64,000 nucleotides of DNA. Source: Cyanobacteria bacterium GSL.Bin1 (GTDB lineage Bacteria; Cyanobacteriota; Cyanobacteriia; Cyanobacteriales; Rubidibacteraceae). The notes under the pieces were generated by a model. The model was not told the origin of the DNA. It searched no databases and was given only the letters and a program-made list of their open reading frames with translations. The translations under genes and the position numbers were made by a program. The stretch covers positions 88,551 to 152,550 of the forward strand of contig JAAANX010000099.1 of the NCBI GenBank assembly GCA_009909085.1, read 5' to 3'. Shown one piece after another: positions 15,290 to 25,549 of the stretch; position 1 is the first letter of the stretch; each line of letters begins with the position of its first letter.

Positions 15290-16063
15290 TTAATCAAGTT
15301 CAGATAAGACGACTTCATAAAGTCGTGCCAAACTGTCGATCAGAATGTCTAAACTTTGCGGGTCGGAAAGACGATGGTCACCCGATTTGAGCAAAATAAC
15401 AGTAATGAAATCACTCCTTAATTCCTGCTGTAATTCACAACTCCACATCCAAGGGATAACAGTGTCCTGTCGACCATGAAGCAAGGTCACAGGGCAAGTT
15501 AAGGTGCCAAGACGCTGATTGCCAAGGAGTTGATGATTGATCGACTCTTGGATGTAACGCTGAGTCATTGGTAAAGAACTATGAGCAAGGATAATTTCAC
15601 CTTTCGTCGATAACTCTTGCCTTTGCTGAGTATTTAGACCTGGTAGGATCAATCGCGATGTGAAGTCGGTTGCAGTGGCCAGACCCATTAAGCCACAGAT
15701 ACGCTGGGGAGAGTGAAGGGCTAAGAGCATCATAATCCAGCCTCCCATAGAGGAACCCACCAAGATCTGTGGTCCTGATGTTATGGTTTCTAAAATGTGA
15801 CAGGCATGATCGGTCCATTGACCCAAAGTGCCATCCCTAAATTCGCCACTAGAACGGCCATGACCGCCATAGTCCATTAAGGTCGCTTGCAAACCCTGTT
15901 GCTTGGCCCAGGTAAAAATCTGGGTCGCTTTAGTCCCCTCCATATCTGAACCATAACCAGGCAGAAAGAGAAGCCCTGGCTTATAGCTTTGTTTGACTGA
16001 GGCAGCATGATGGCGATAGGCTAATTGTGTTCCATCGGGATGTTTGCTATAGCTGATCTCCAT
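15290..16063 (-). CDS. Alpha/beta hydrolase (ABHD10-like)
   Basis: 257 residues. Oxyanion/strand segment LLFLPGYGSDMEGTKA, then DYGGHGRSSG, nucleophile elbow LVGSSMGGW (Ser in GSSMG), late acid in LLHGRQDTVIPW and catalytic His in SGDHRLSDPQ. This arrangement and length match the ABHD10/serine-aminopeptidase-like hydrolases. Substrate unknown, likely an acyl thioester or small ester. Convergent with the glycosyltransferase, 14 bases apart. Confidence 0.85.
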   Translation of the reverse strand: MEISYSKHPDGTQLAYRHHAASVKQSYKPGLLFLPGYGSDMEGTKATQIFTWAKQQGLQATLMDYGGHGRSSGEFRDGTLGQWTDHACHILETITSGPQILVGSSMGGWIMMLLALHSPQRICGLMGLATATDFTSRLILPGLNTQQRQELSTKGEIILAHSSLPMTQRYIQESINHQLLGNQRLGTLTCPVTLLHGRQDTVIPWMWSCELQQELRSDFITVILLKSGDHRLSDPQSLDILIDSLARLYEVVLSELD

Positions 16064-16293
16064 GATTGAATGTTTTTCGCGTTAGCTACTGTGAATCAGA
16101 TGAGCTTAAAGTCAAGGAAAACTTACGATACGATTTATTAGGGAAGATTAAAAGTTTATACAATGTTACTCCTTCTCGTCTAGGTTAAACGCAAAGAATC
16201 TCATCTCCGATAACCCACAAAGCGCTCTCTTACTGCTACAATGCAGCCAACCTCAAGGCAGGATCGCGATCAGTTTAGGAATATTAATCAATT

Positions 16294-17352
16294 ATGAATG
16301 CTTCAGATAAAGTTTCTGTTGGTATTGTTGGGGCGTCTGGGTATGGGGGGGTACAGCTGGTTCGCTTACTCCTAGAACATCCTCAAGTAGAAGTAACTTA
16401 TTTAGGAGGCAGTCAGAGTGCTGGCAAAGACTTCGCTGATCTTTATCCTTACCTCGCTCATCGCTTTCACCATCGGATCGAGCCCATCGATGCTGAGACG
16501 ATCGCGCAACAGTGTCAAGTTGTCTTCCTCTCTCTCCCTCATGGTTTAGCCCATGACTTAGCACCGCAACTGTTAGCGAAAGGATGCCAAGTTCTCGATT
16601 TATCTGCTGATTACCGTTTCGGCGACCTCACAACTTACTCAACCACATACAATGTGGAACGGCATGATGAAGATACTGCCTCAGCAGCTGTTTATGGCTT
16701 ACCTGAGCTTTATCAAGAGCGCATTGCTGCTGCTTCTCTCATTGGTTGTCCGGGATGTTATCCCACTGCTAGTTTACTCGCGATCGCGCCTGCACTCAAA
16801 CAAGGGTTAATTCTTCCAGAAAGCATCATTATCGATGCCAAATCTGGAACATCGGGTGGGGGACGTCAAACCAAAGTCAATTTACTCCTTGCTGAAGCAG
16901 ACAACGCTCTAACCCCTTACAGCGTTGCCGGACACCGTCACACTCCAGAAATTGAAGAAATTTGTAGTAGCCTTGCGGGAGTGGAGATTCGAGTGCAATT
17001 TACTCCTCATTTAGTTCCGATGGTAAGAGGCATGTTAGCGACGGTTTATGCAACTTTGCGCGATCCGGGATTAGTCCGTGATGATTTACTGACAATTTAC
17101 AATGCTTTCTATCGCTCCTCTCAGTTTGTGAAAATTCTTCCGAATGGTGTTTATCCACAAACCAAATGGACATCTGGCACTAATCTCTGTTATATCGGCA
17201 TTGAAGTCGATCCCCGAACTGAGCGTGTCATCATTATGTCCGCAATTGATAACCTGATGAAAGGGCAAGCCGCACAAGCTGTTCAGTGCATGAATTTAAT
17301 GTTGGGTTGGGAAGAAACTTTAGGGTTACCGCAACTGGCTTTTTATCCTTAA
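16294..17352 (+). CDS. argC: N-acetyl-gamma-glutamyl-phosphate reductase
   Basis: Third step of arginine biosynthesis: NADPH reduction of N-acetylglutamyl phosphate to the semialdehyde. 352 residues, usual length. Rossmann opening [20 protein letters not shown], active-site cysteine in [14 protein letters not shown], then [20 protein letters not shown] and the C-terminal [17 protein letters not shown]. It stands alone; a TACAAT hexamer at about 16235 may be its -10 element. Confidence 0.96.
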   Translation: MNASDKVSVGIVGASGYGGVQLVRLLLEHPQVEVTYLGGSQSAGKDFADLYPYLAHRFHHRIEPIDAETIAQQCQVVFLSLPHGLAHDLAPQLLAKGCQVLDLSADYRFGDLTTYSTTYNVERHDEDTASAAVYGLPELYQERIAAASLIGCPGCYPTASLLAIAPALKQGLILPESIIIDAKSGTSGGGRQTKVNLLLAEADNALTPYSVAGHRHTPEIEEICSSLAGVEIRVQFTPHLVPMVRGMLATVYATLRDPGLVRDDLLTIYNAFYRSSQFVKILPNGVYPQTKWTSGTNLCYIGIEVDPRTERVIIMSAIDNLMKGQAAQAVQCMNLMLGWEETLGLPQLAFYP

Positions 17353-17679
17353 GCTAGGATCTGCAGAAAAGGTCGCTTGGCTACTTAAAGCGAGGAAATA
17401 GGAGTCAGCCAGGTTTCCCATAAATTTAATGAGGCATTTTAACGAAAATTAGCGTTAAAGAGAAGCTCATGATCTCAACGGATTAATAATCTCACTTTTT
17501 TAACATAAATTCATCATTTCCCCAAAAATCTTGAAATTTGACCCTTATAAATGAGCAAAGTAACAAAAGCTTGGTCTCTATTTTTAAGATTTCTAATGTT
17601 TATTTACAATTAGCTTCATAACACTCATTTTCTCGTTAGATTAGGAGTAGTAGCCAATACACCAGGAGGGTTATTTAAG
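17353..17679. other. Intergenic region ahead of the CP12-like gene
   Basis: 327 bases, AT-rich. It contains the inverted pair TTAACG/CGTTAA with an 8-base gap (17439-17458) and GTA-N8-TAC at 17647-17660, the NtcA consensus, only 20 bases before the start codon. An AGGAGGG ribosome site lies at 17664-17671. No additional gene seen. Confidence 0.5.
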
Positions 17680-17964
17680 ATGGTTACTACCCAAGATATT
17701 GAACAACAAATTACGGATGCCAAAGTGGGTCAAGCCGATCTGGCATCACTTCAAGACTTAGCTCAAAAGGCAAAACATTGGGCGCAAGAAATTTCTCAGG
17801 AAAAAGGAGTTCATTCTTCTGATAGTGCGTATGCTTGGAATCAAGTAGAGGAACTCTTAGCAGTTATTTCTCATCGCCAAGCGGAACAGAAAAATAAAAC
17901 CTACCTTGACAATTATTGCCAAGAACATCCCGAAGCAATAAAATGCCGGGTTTATGATGTTTAA
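17680..17964 (+). CDS. cp12: CP12-family protein lacking the N-terminal cysteine pair
   Basis: 94 residues. CP12 scaffolds the inactive GAPDH-PRK complex of the Calvin cycle under oxidising conditions. The C-terminal GAPDH-binding half is present: AWNQVEELLAVISHRQAE (the AWD_VEEL motif, with N for D) and YCQEHPEAIKCRVYDV with both cysteines. The N-terminal PRK-side cysteines are absent (GVHSSDSAYAW where classical CP12 has C...C), and there are about 20 extra N-terminal residues. Such variants occur in cyanobacteria; redox control by the N-terminal disulfide would not apply. Monocistronic, with a terminator about 145 bases downstream. Confidence 0.85.
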   Translation: MVTTQDIEQQITDAKVGQADLASLQDLAQKAKHWAQEISQEKGVHSSDSAYAWNQVEELLAVISHRQAEQKNKTYLDNYCQEHPEAIKCRVYDV

Positions 17965-18109
17965 CTGAAAAATGGGGATGGGACGAGTTACTGAAAGCGT
18001 AATCCGTATAACTACTCTCACAATTGAAGCGTCAGTAAAGCAATTTCTGTCCCAATGCCAGTCCGCAAAGTTAAGGGCTAATTTTTAAAGGCTCATTGCT
18101 TAGATTTTA

Positions 18110-18135
18110 CCCCTCTCCAAGCAGAGGGGTTTTTG
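18110..18135 (+). terminator. Rho-independent terminator after the CP12-like gene
   Basis: CCCCTCT, six-base loop, AGAGGGG, then TTTTT. The perfect 7-bp GC-rich stem with T-run is on the plus strand. Confidence 0.85.
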
Positions 18136-18253
18136 CTCAAAGTAAAGAGAAGTTCTCATGGTGAACTTCACTATTGGCAAAGGACTGATAGACTTTTGAA
18201 AACTTGATTACCATTGCACCAATCATCAATCGTCACCTGGGAGATAGACGCTC

Positions 18254-21214
18254 ATGGTTGCCGCACCCACCATAACCAACTATGAACCTGCCACTCACGC
18301 GATCGCGCTTTGGCTTTTGGAAAAGATGGGAGAAAACCGCTCCCCCTTGGCTTCCCTGCAATTAGATGATAAATTGCTGGCTTGGGCAATGAACAACTCA
18401 GGGTTACGGGTGCAACTCTTCCGCTTAATTGATTGCTTGCCCTCGCTAGAAAGTCGTCCGGAGATTGCAACCCACCTCCAGGAATATCTGAGTGATGAGA
18501 GTGTAGAACTGCCCAGTTCTCTCAAAAAACTCCTCAATTTTACTGATCCCAATTCGCTAGCTGCACAAACTGCTGCCTCCACATTTCGCAAAGGGGTGGC
18601 GATGCTTGCCCAAAGGTATATTGCTGGAGAAACCACTGAGCAAATTCTTAAGACCATTGAACGCTTGCGCCGCAATCAGATGGCGTTCACAATCGATTTA
18701 CTGGGGGAAGCGGTAATTAGTGAGGCCGAAGCCCAGTCTTATCAGCAACGATATCTTGATTTGTTAGCAACCCTCTCCCAAGCCGCCCAAAACTGGCAGT
18801 CGGTGCCAGCCATTGATACAGCGGAGGGAGAAGACTTACCCAAAGTCCAAGTCTCGGTGAAATTGACTGCTTTCTACTCCCAATTTGATCCCCTCGATCC
18901 CGAAGGCAGTCAAGAAAAGGTTTGTGAACGAGTACGTCCGCTGTTACGTCGCGCTCAGGAAGTGGGAGCGGCGATTCACTTTGATATGGAACAGTACGTT
19001 TATAAGGATCTTACTCTTGCCATCTTGAAAGACTTATTGATGGAAGAAGAGTTTCGCGATCGCGCTGATATTGGTGTGACGTTGCAAGCTTATCTCCGTG
19101 ATTCCCAAAAAGATCTAGAAGACTTAATCGCATGGGCAAAGCAACGAGGCACGCCGATTACGATCCGCTTAGTAAAAGGAGCCTATTGGGATCAAGAAAC
19201 AATTCGAGCGACTCAACACCGTTGGCCATCGCCCGTCTTTCAAACGAAAGCAGAAACGGACTGCAATTTTGAACAGATGACCCAGACGCTACTAACGAAT
19301 CATGAATGGCTTCATGGGGCGATTGGTAGCCATAATGTACGTTCCCAAGCTCTTGCCATCGCGATCGCGGAAGACCTCAATATTCCCCGTCAGCGCTTTG
19401 AACTGCAAGTGTTATATGGCATGGGAGACCCCTTAGCCAAGGCAATAATCAAGCGAGGTCATCGGGTACGAGTCTATTCTCCCTACGGGCAACTTTTACC
19501 CGGTATGGCTTACTTGATTCGACGCTTATTGGAAAATACAGCCAATAGTTCCTTTTTACGCCAAAAATTAGAAAATCGCCCGGCCGAAGAACTGCTTGCG
19601 CCTCCTTCTCCCCAACCAGAGCAAGCCCCTACGCCCACCCCAGGGGTATTTGCCAATGCTGCCAATACTGACTATGCTGACCAACAGCAACGGGAAAACG
19701 CACAAACGGCACTGGCTAGGGTGCGGCAACAATTCGGTAAAACCTATTCTCCTCTGATTAATGGGGAATCTGTCGAAACCGCTACCTATCAAGACTCCGT
19801 CAACCCCTCTCAACCCACCGAACTCATTGGTCGGGTCGGACAAATTTCCTTAGAACAAGCCGAGGCAGCAATGCGAGCGGCGCAAGCCGCCTTTCCCGCT
19901 TGGAAAAACACCCCCATTTCCGAGCGAGCGAGAATCATTCGTCAAGCCGCTGACTTAATGGAACAACGCCGTCATGAGTTCAATGCTTGGGTTTGTTTTG
20001 AATCCGGAAAAGTCCTTGCTCAAGCAGATCCAGAAGTGTCAGAAGCCATTGATTTCTGCCGCTACTATGCGGATGCCATGGAACAGTTGCAGCAGGGTCA
20101 TCACTTTGATCTGACAGGGGAAACGAATTTCTATCATTATCAACCCCGGGGACTGGCCGTGATCATTTCTCCTTGGAACTTTCCCATTGCGATTTCAACT
20201 GGGATGACGGTTGCCGCTTTGGTGACCGGTAATTGTGCCTTGTTAAAACCGGCGGGAACCACTTCCATTATTGCCGCCAAACTGACCGAAATTTTGATTG
20301 CTGCAGGCATCCCGAAAGGAGTGTTTCAATATATTCCGGGTCGTGGTTCTACCGTTGGGGATTATTTGGTAAAGCATCCTCAAACTCATTTAATTGCCTT
20401 TACTGGGTCAAGAGAGGTGGGATGTCAAATTTATGCCGATGCGGCAGTAGTGCAACCGAAACAACGGCATCTCAAGCGAGTGATTGCTGAAATGGGGGGC
20501 AAGAATGCAGTTATTGTTGATGCCAGTGCCGATTTAGACCAAGCCGTCTCAGGGATTATCTCCTCTGCTTTTGGCTACAGTGGTCAGAAGTGTTCGGCTT
20601 GTTCACGGGCAATTGTCCTGGAAAGCGTCTATGATCGCTTTGTTGAACGACTGATGGCAGCCACCCGCTCGCTGCAGGTAGGAAAAGCCGATGATCCGGC
20701 GACAAAAGTAGGTCCGGTGATTGATGAGACAGCGCGCGATCGCGTTTGTCATTACATTGAGCAAGGTAAACAGGAAGCCAATGTAGCGCTGCAAGTGTCT
20801 GTTCCCGAAGACGGCTATTATGTTGCGCCTACTATTTTTACAGAGGTTGCTCCTGATGCTGTCATTGCCCAAGCAGAAATTTTTGGCCCCGTGATTGCTG
20901 TGATTAAAGTAAAAGATTTTCCCGAAGCTTTAGCCGTCGCTAACGATACGGATTATGCCTTAACCGGAGGAATTTATTCCCGCACCTTATCCCATATTGA
21001 ACAAGCGAAAGCCCAATTTGAAGTGGGGAATTTTTATATTAATCGGGGCATTACTGGCTCAATTGTGGCCCGACAACCCTTTGGTGGCTTTAAGTTGTCG
21101 GGAATTGGCTCTAAGGCAGGGGGTCCCGACTATTTGATGCAGTTTATGGAACCCCGCGTGATTACAGAGAATATCCAGCGTCAAGGCTTTGCTCCCATCA
21201 GGGGCGCGGATTAA
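18254..21214 (+). CDS. putA: Bifunctional proline dehydrogenase / 1-pyrroline-5-carboxylate dehydrogenase
   Basis: Oxidises proline to glutamate in two steps. 986 residues: N-terminal FAD-dependent PRODH barrel with FYSQFDPLDPEGSQ, LRDSQKDLEDLI, RLVKGAYWDQE and YGMGDPLAKA; linker rich in P and T at about 455-470; then the aldehyde dehydrogenase with SPWNFPIAISTGMTVAALV, FTGSREVG, EMGGKNAVIVD and catalytic cysteine in SGQKCSACSRAIV. No DNA-binding RHH domain at the N terminus, so it is not autoregulatory like E. coli PutA. In a salt-exposed cyanobacterium it would allow proline turnover. Confidence 0.96.
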   Translation: MVAAPTITNYEPATHAIALWLLEKMGENRSPLASLQLDDKLLAWAMNNSGLRVQLFRLIDCLPSLESRPEIATHLQEYLSDESVELPSSLKKLLNFTDPNSLAAQTAASTFRKGVAMLAQRYIAGETTEQILKTIERLRRNQMAFTIDLLGEAVISEAEAQSYQQRYLDLLATLSQAAQNWQSVPAIDTAEGEDLPKVQVSVKLTAFYSQFDPLDPEGSQEKVCERVRPLLRRAQEVGAAIHFDMEQYVYKDLTLAILKDLLMEEEFRDRADIGVTLQAYLRDSQKDLEDLIAWAKQRGTPITIRLVKGAYWDQETIRATQHRWPSPVFQTKAETDCNFEQMTQTLLTNHEWLHGAIGSHNVRSQALAIAIAEDLNIPRQRFELQVLYGMGDPLAKAIIKRGHRVRVYSPYGQLLPGMAYLIRRLLENTANSSFLRQKLENRPAEELLAPPSPQPEQAPTPTPGVFANAANTDYADQQQRENAQTALARVRQQFGKTYSPLINGESVETATYQDSVNPSQPTELIGRVGQISLEQAEAAMRAAQAAFPAWKNTPISERARIIRQAADLMEQRRHEFNAWVCFESGKVLAQADPEVSEAIDFCRYYADAMEQLQQGHHFDLTGETNFYHYQPRGLAVIISPWNFPIAISTGMTVAALVTGNCALLKPAGTTSIIAAKLTEILIAAGIPKGVFQYIPGRGSTVGDYLVKHPQTHLIAFTGSREVGCQIYADAAVVQPKQRHLKRVIAEMGGKNAVIVDASADLDQAVSGIISSAFGYSGQKCSACSRAIVLESVYDRFVERLMAATRSLQVGKADDPATKVGPVIDETARDRVCHYIEQGKQEANVALQVSVPEDGYYVAPTIFTEVAPDAVIAQAEIFGPVIAVIKVKDFPEALAVANDTDYALTGGIYSRTLSHIEQAKAQFEVGNFYINRGITGSIVARQPFGGFKLSGIGSKAGGPDYLMQFMEPRVITENIQRQGFAPIRGAD

Positions 21215-21249
21215 GCCTGTTCCCTATTCCCACTTCGCGTAGCGCTATC

Positions 21250-21480
21250 CTACTTCCCACTACTCGGTCCGCCACCGCGAAAACTGCCATAGTCAGACCG
21301 CAGACGAGTCGGTCGCCAGGAACCGCCAAAGTAATAACCCGAGATACCTGTATTATGACGCGGTAAATACAGCGGTTGCGATTCTTGACGTAACGCAAGG
21401 GCGGAGCGTTGAGTATAACTGGCAAAAATCGTAAGGACGGCAATCAAAAAAGCAATACTCGCAAAAATTTTAGGTAGCAT
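21250..21480 (-). CDS. Small exported or membrane-anchored protein, unknown
   Basis: 76 residues. An N-terminal hydrophobic helix (IFASIAFLIAVLTIFASY) then a basic, glycine-rich tail ending SYGSFRGGGPSSGK. It lies 14 bases after the 335-residue membrane protein on the same strand, so probably the last gene of that pair. Function not recognised. The overlapping minus frame to 21443 is a shadow. Confidence 0.6.
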   Translation of the reverse strand: MLPKIFASIAFLIAVLTIFASYTQRSALALRQESQPLYLPRHNTGISGYYFGGSWRPTRLRSDYGSFRGGGPSSGK

Positions 21481-21494
21481 TAGTCAATTAAAAT

Positions 21495-22502
21495 TTAGTT
21501 GGCATCCACAGTAATAATTTTGACGGGCTTTTTCCCGGACTGGGTTTTCGTATTTTCGGTAACCATTAGGGTCGTCTGATCGACTGGTTGATCGGGAGTG
21601 ACTTCCACATAAAACCCATAAGAACCCCGTCGGGTAAAAACGAAATACTGTTCTAGTGTTCCCCGAGCATCTTCAATTTCACCATCATCTCGACGAAAAC
21701 GAAGTTTAATCGGAGTTTGTTCACTATAAATTTGTTCCCCCATGCCATCTTTCAACCACAAATTCACCATTAGCGACTGGGGTGAGGTTTCATCGGACTT
21801 GACCTTAACAGACACTTTAATTAAACACTTCTCTCCGCCAAGGAACGCTCGTTCTCCCACATCACTATCATTAACCGTTTTCTTGATTCTCACTTTCCCG
21901 ATTGTTCCCACAGATAAACCGTTGAGAATCAACATCACCAAAACCCCAAAAAATCCGGTCCAAAGATAACGACCATCGATGACCCCATTTTCAACGTCAA
22001 CCTGAAAGGAAACTGGTTGTTCACTCAGGACACGACCTCGGGTTTCTCCATATTCTAAAACCGTAACTGCAATCGTAATCTTTTCTTGTTGTTTCTCTCC
22101 TAGACGAACATCTAGCCCTCCTAAAAGATCTGACTCTGACCAAGTTCCTGTTTCTCCATCTTCTCGCCAGACACCAGACTCTTTCCAAGCTTCTTTAATC
22201 CCAGAGGCCAGGAGTTGGTTTTGATCATCATACAATCGAATTTCGTAAACGACCCAGTGATTGGTAGGGATCACAGCTTTTACATCAATTCGCAGGGCGC
22301 CAATGGGACGACGTTGGATGGTGAGCGGAGAAAGTTTGACAGTTTCTTCAGGAAGAACATTGACTCTCTCGTTAGTGACTTGTTGAGGAAAAAAAAGACT
22401 CCCTAAACCAGCAAGAATGACCAAAATTAAGGCAAAGGAGCTAATCTTCGTACTGTGTTCGACAAAACGGCTCGTATTAGAAGATTGAATGCTAGCTGAC
22501 AT
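21495..22502 (-). CDS. Membrane-anchored protein with two extracytoplasmic domains, unknown function
   Basis: 335 residues. First membrane helix ISSFALILVILAGLGSLFFP at about 21-42, beta-rich domain to about 172 (ALRIDVKAVIPTNHWVVYEI), second helix LWTGFFGVLVMLILNGLSVG at about 180-200, second beta-rich domain (LMVNLWLKDGMGEQIYSEQT). It resembles conserved membrane proteins found beside DUF350 in bacteria, but I cannot name the family. Divergent from the DUF350 gene, 107 bases away; that shared region likely holds both promoters. Confidence 0.75.
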   Translation of the reverse strand: MSASIQSSNTSRFVEHSTKISSFALILVILAGLGSLFFPQQVTNERVNVLPEETVKLSPLTIQRRPIGALRIDVKAVIPTNHWVVYEIRLYDDQNQLLASGIKEAWKESGVWREDGETGTWSESDLLGGLDVRLGEKQQEKITIAVTVLEYGETRGRVLSEQPVSFQVDVENGVIDGRYLWTGFFGVLVMLILNGLSVGTIGKVRIKKTVNDSDVGERAFLGGEKCLIKVSVKVKSDETSPQSLMVNLWLKDGMGEQIYSEQTPIKLRFRRDDGEIEDARGTLEQYFVFTRRGSYGFYVEVTPDQPVDQTTLMVTENTKTQSGKKPVKIITVDAN

Positions 22503-22609
22503 CTTTCATCTTGTCCAAGATAATTAAACGTGATCCAAAACAAAATTAATGAGTTTTTAGCTCTCTATTAGCATACAATTTTAGAGAAGACTTTAGAGAA
22601 TGTTGAATC

Positions 22610-22819
22610 ATGATGTTAGTGTTACAAGCAATTGTGGAAACACTGGGCTGGACTTTTTTTGGCGTAATTCTTCTTTATGGAGCTGTTTCTTTATTTGATA
22701 TGATTACGCCCACCGATTACCGTGGAGAAATTCGACGGGGCAATGTTGCTGCAGCGATTTTTGTTGGGGCATTTATCGTAGCTTTGACAGCAATTATTGT
22801 GGCAGTCATTGTAACTTAA
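22610..22819 (+). CDS. DUF350-family small membrane protein
   Basis: 69 residues, two membrane helices (TLGWTFFGVILLYGAVSLFD and AAAIFVGAFIVALTAIIVAV) joined by a polar loop MITPTDYRGEIRRGNVA. The loop with charged residues followed by GNVAAAI is the DUF350 signature. Proteins of this family are inner-membrane and linked by context to membrane stress modules; the role is unproven. The second codon is also ATG. Confidence 0.82.
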   Translation: MMLVLQAIVETLGWTFFGVILLYGAVSLFDMITPTDYRGEIRRGNVAAAIFVGAFIVALTAIIVAVIVT

Positions 22820-22989
22820 AAAAAATTAATGCTTTCTCGCGATTTTCAATAGAAATACTGAGAAAAATCAGATATTTTCTTTTGTTTCACAGCGCGATGG
22901 CAATTCCTCTCTCCGTTTGGTCTAATGTTTTCTCCGAAGTATGAAATCGCTTAAGAGTCACTTTTAATGATATTTTAATGGAGTGAAAA

Positions 22990-25509
22990 TCACGATTTCA
23001 CTAAAAACTTTTGGGTGACAGCAAATAATTCATTTAATTTGATGGGTTTGGCAATGTACTCATTTGCTCCCGCTTCTAAGCAGCGATCGCGATCGCCTTC
23101 CATAGCGCAAGCCGTCAAGGCAATAATTGGCACATCCACGACGTTGGGATAACGGCGAATTTCTTGTATGGCTTCTATTCCGTCGATCCCCGGCATTTGA
23201 ATATCCATTAAAATTAAATCGGGATTTTCAGATAAAGTGAGCTGAATTGCTTCCTGCCCATTGCTTCCTACGAGCAGCTGATAGCCTTTAGCTTCAAAAT
23301 AGTTAGAAACTGTCATGACATTGGCTTCGTTGTCATCAACCAACAAAATTAACGAAGCGCCCTCCTCTTCACAAGCAGCGGTTTGATCAGAACTAGATTG
23401 AAGTTGGGGTTCGGACTTGATCCCAGAATCAACACAGGGCAATTCAACTGTAAAACGGCTGCCAATGCCCACTTGACTCGTGACACTGACATGCCCATCA
23501 TGAAGTTCAACTAGATGTTTCACTAAAGCAAGTCCTAAGCCCGTTCCTTGATATTGCCGATTTAAGGCGCTATCAATTTGCGTAAAGGGCTGAAACAATT
23601 GTTCGAGATCGGCTTGGGCAATCCCAATTCCCGTATCAGACACTGCAATTTCCACATAGCCTGTAGAATCGATTGCATTTTGAGACAGATAAGCCTCTAG
23701 TGTAATCCGCCCGCCTTCTGGAGTAAATTTCACCGCATTATTCAAAAGATTAATCAAAACTTGCCGAATCCGTTGTTCATCAACTAATAAATCGGGTAAA
23801 TTCGGCGCAAGTTTTGTCTCAACTTGAATATGTTTATTAAAGGCTTGCTGTTTAATAAAGGTTAAACTGTATTTGCAAAGTTGAGCGATGGGAGTAGGAT
23901 GATATTCTATTTTGATCTGACCCGATTCAATTTTAGCGATATCGAGAATATCGTTAATCAACTCTAATAAATGGGAGCCACTGCCTTCAATGGTTTGTAG
24001 GGCTTTCACTTGTTTTTCGTTAATGTCGCCAAAAATGTTTTCTTGTAGCCCCTCGCTCATCCCGAGAATTGCATTGAGAGGTGTCCGCAGTTCGTGGCTC
24101 ATATTCGCTAAAAACTCGCTCTTAAATTGATTGGCGCGATCGGCTGCTTCTTTGGCTTTCTGTAACTCCCGAGTTCGTTCCTCCACCCGTGCTTCTAAAT
24201 TGGAATTGGCTTGCTCGAGCGCTTGAAACGATTGCTGGAGTTGTCTCGCCATCTGATTAAAGGAAGCGGCTAATCGACCCAATTCATTATTCTTTGATTC
24301 ATCCACTTTAATATCAAGATTATTACTCGCAATTTCAGTGGTGGCAGTGGTTAATTCAGCTAAAGGTTTCGTAATTTTACGACGGAGAACGCCCGATAAA
24401 AAGATAATTTCTAAGACTAAAGCCCCACTCCCCAGTAGGAGAACGAAGATGGCGATTTCGGAGGCTTGTTTGGAGAGAATAGACTCGGGAAAAACGGTCA
24501 CAAAATACCAATCTGGTCCTTCCAGTTTCGTTAAAGCTAAAAATTGATCTCCTTGTTCATCATTAATGACGAGGGGCAACTCCTCATAATTTTGGACGAG
24601 TTGGAACACCCTTTCCAGATTGGCATTGCCGGTTTCTATCATGGTTAACTCACCCTCATTTTCACTAATTTCCTTTCTCAGTTCGGGATGAGCAATCAAG
24701 CGACCATCCTCTCGGAAAATAATATTGTAAGTTCCTTCTAAGGTTTGATTAGTCGTGCGGACAATCAAATCATTCAACGGAACATCTTGACCGACACTCA
24801 TCATATGTTCATCCTGCCAATAGATGGGGGAAATAACCGAGACCATCCACTGATCAGCAATTGGATCGAGGTAAACCGCACTCCAGACGGTTTCCCGGTC
24901 TGGGTTATGTTTGGGTGTAGAGATATAAAAATACTCTTCTTCGGTTTCGTCAAAATCTGCGGTTGCTTCAGCGGGCCAGTTAAAGCTGGGCCAGTAGCCG
25001 ATCGAAAAGTTCTCCCGGTCAACAAAGTAAAGATTCGGAAAACGGTTATTCCAAGCACGGCCATAATCGGTAGCTAAGTGAAAGCCAATTACAACCCGCT
25101 GTTTGATCTCAGCATCAACTGCCAAGTCGTCGTCTAAAAAAAGGGCAGCATATTCATCAAAGGGATACTCGGGACGATTACGGGTTACCCCATCAGGAGA
25201 CTCAATGAAAAACTGTTCATACTGCTTAGAGTAGTCTTCTTGATTGGTTGCAGCTAATCGTTTCAGATATGCTTTTTTTACAAACTCAACATTATCTTGC
25301 GCTAAGCTAAAGAGGGTTTCCTCCCGTTGGGAGCGTTCAGTGACATATTGTCGTAGTTTTTGCTTGGTTTTTTTTTCGAGAAGTTCAAAGATATAGAAAT
25401 AGCTAATGGTCGTTGAGGCAATAATGACAAAAGCGACGCCAAGGGAAGTTTTACTCAGTGCCTGCCGAGCCAATGAACCTTGTTGAGAGGGACGAATCCA
25501 TTTGAGCAT
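22990..25509 (-). CDS. Hybrid sensor histidine kinase with C-terminal receiver
   Basis: 839 residues. First membrane helix at about 22-44; large extracytoplasmic sensor to about 340 with the dCache-like features [29 protein letters not shown] and [11 protein letters not shown]; second membrane helix [23 protein letters not shown] ([19 protein letters not shown]); coiled coil; HisKA with the phospho-histidine in [15 protein letters not shown]; HATPase with [14 protein letters not shown] and [18 protein letters not shown]; receiver with phospho-aspartate in [13 protein letters not shown]. All catalytic residues intact. It lies 40 bases downstream of the NRPS gene on the same strand and may be co-transcribed. 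Confidence 0.95.
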   Translation of the reverse strand: MLKWIRPSQQGSLARQALSKTSLGVAFVIIASTTISYFYIFELLEKKTKQKLRQYVTERSQREETLFSLAQDNVEFVKKAYLKRLAATNQEDYSKQYEQFFIESPDGVTRNRPEYPFDEYAALFLDDDLAVDAEIKQRVVIGFHLATDYGRAWNNRFPNLYFVDRENFSIGYWPSFNWPAEATADFDETEEEYFYISTPKHNPDRETVWSAVYLDPIADQWMVSVISPIYWQDEHMMSVGQDVPLNDLIVRTTNQTLEGTYNIIFREDGRLIAHPELRKEISENEGELTMIETGNANLERVFQLVQNYEELPLVINDEQGDQFLALTKLEGPDWYFVTVFPESILSKQASEIAIFVLLLGSGALVLEIIFLSGVLRRKITKPLAELTTATTEIASNNLDIKVDESKNNELGRLAASFNQMARQLQQSFQALEQANSNLEARVEERTRELQKAKEAADRANQFKSEFLANMSHELRTPLNAILGMSEGLQENIFGDINEKQVKALQTIEGSGSHLLELINDILDIAKIESGQIKIEYHPTPIAQLCKYSLTFIKQQAFNKHIQVETKLAPNLPDLLVDEQRIRQVLINLLNNAVKFTPEGGRITLEAYLSQNAIDSTGYVEIAVSDTGIGIAQADLEQLFQPFTQIDSALNRQYQGTGLGLALVKHLVELHDGHVSVTSQVGIGSRFTVELPCVDSGIKSEPQLQSSSDQTAACEEEGASLILLVDDNEANVMTVSNYFEAKGYQLLVGSNGQEAIQLTLSENPDLILMDIQMPGIDGIEAIQEIRRYPNVVDVPIIALTACAMEGDRDRCLEAGANEYIAKPIKLNELFAVTQKFLVKS

Positions 25510-25549
25510 GGTGATTACTGAATGATGAGTAAATGAACTTACTAGTGAT

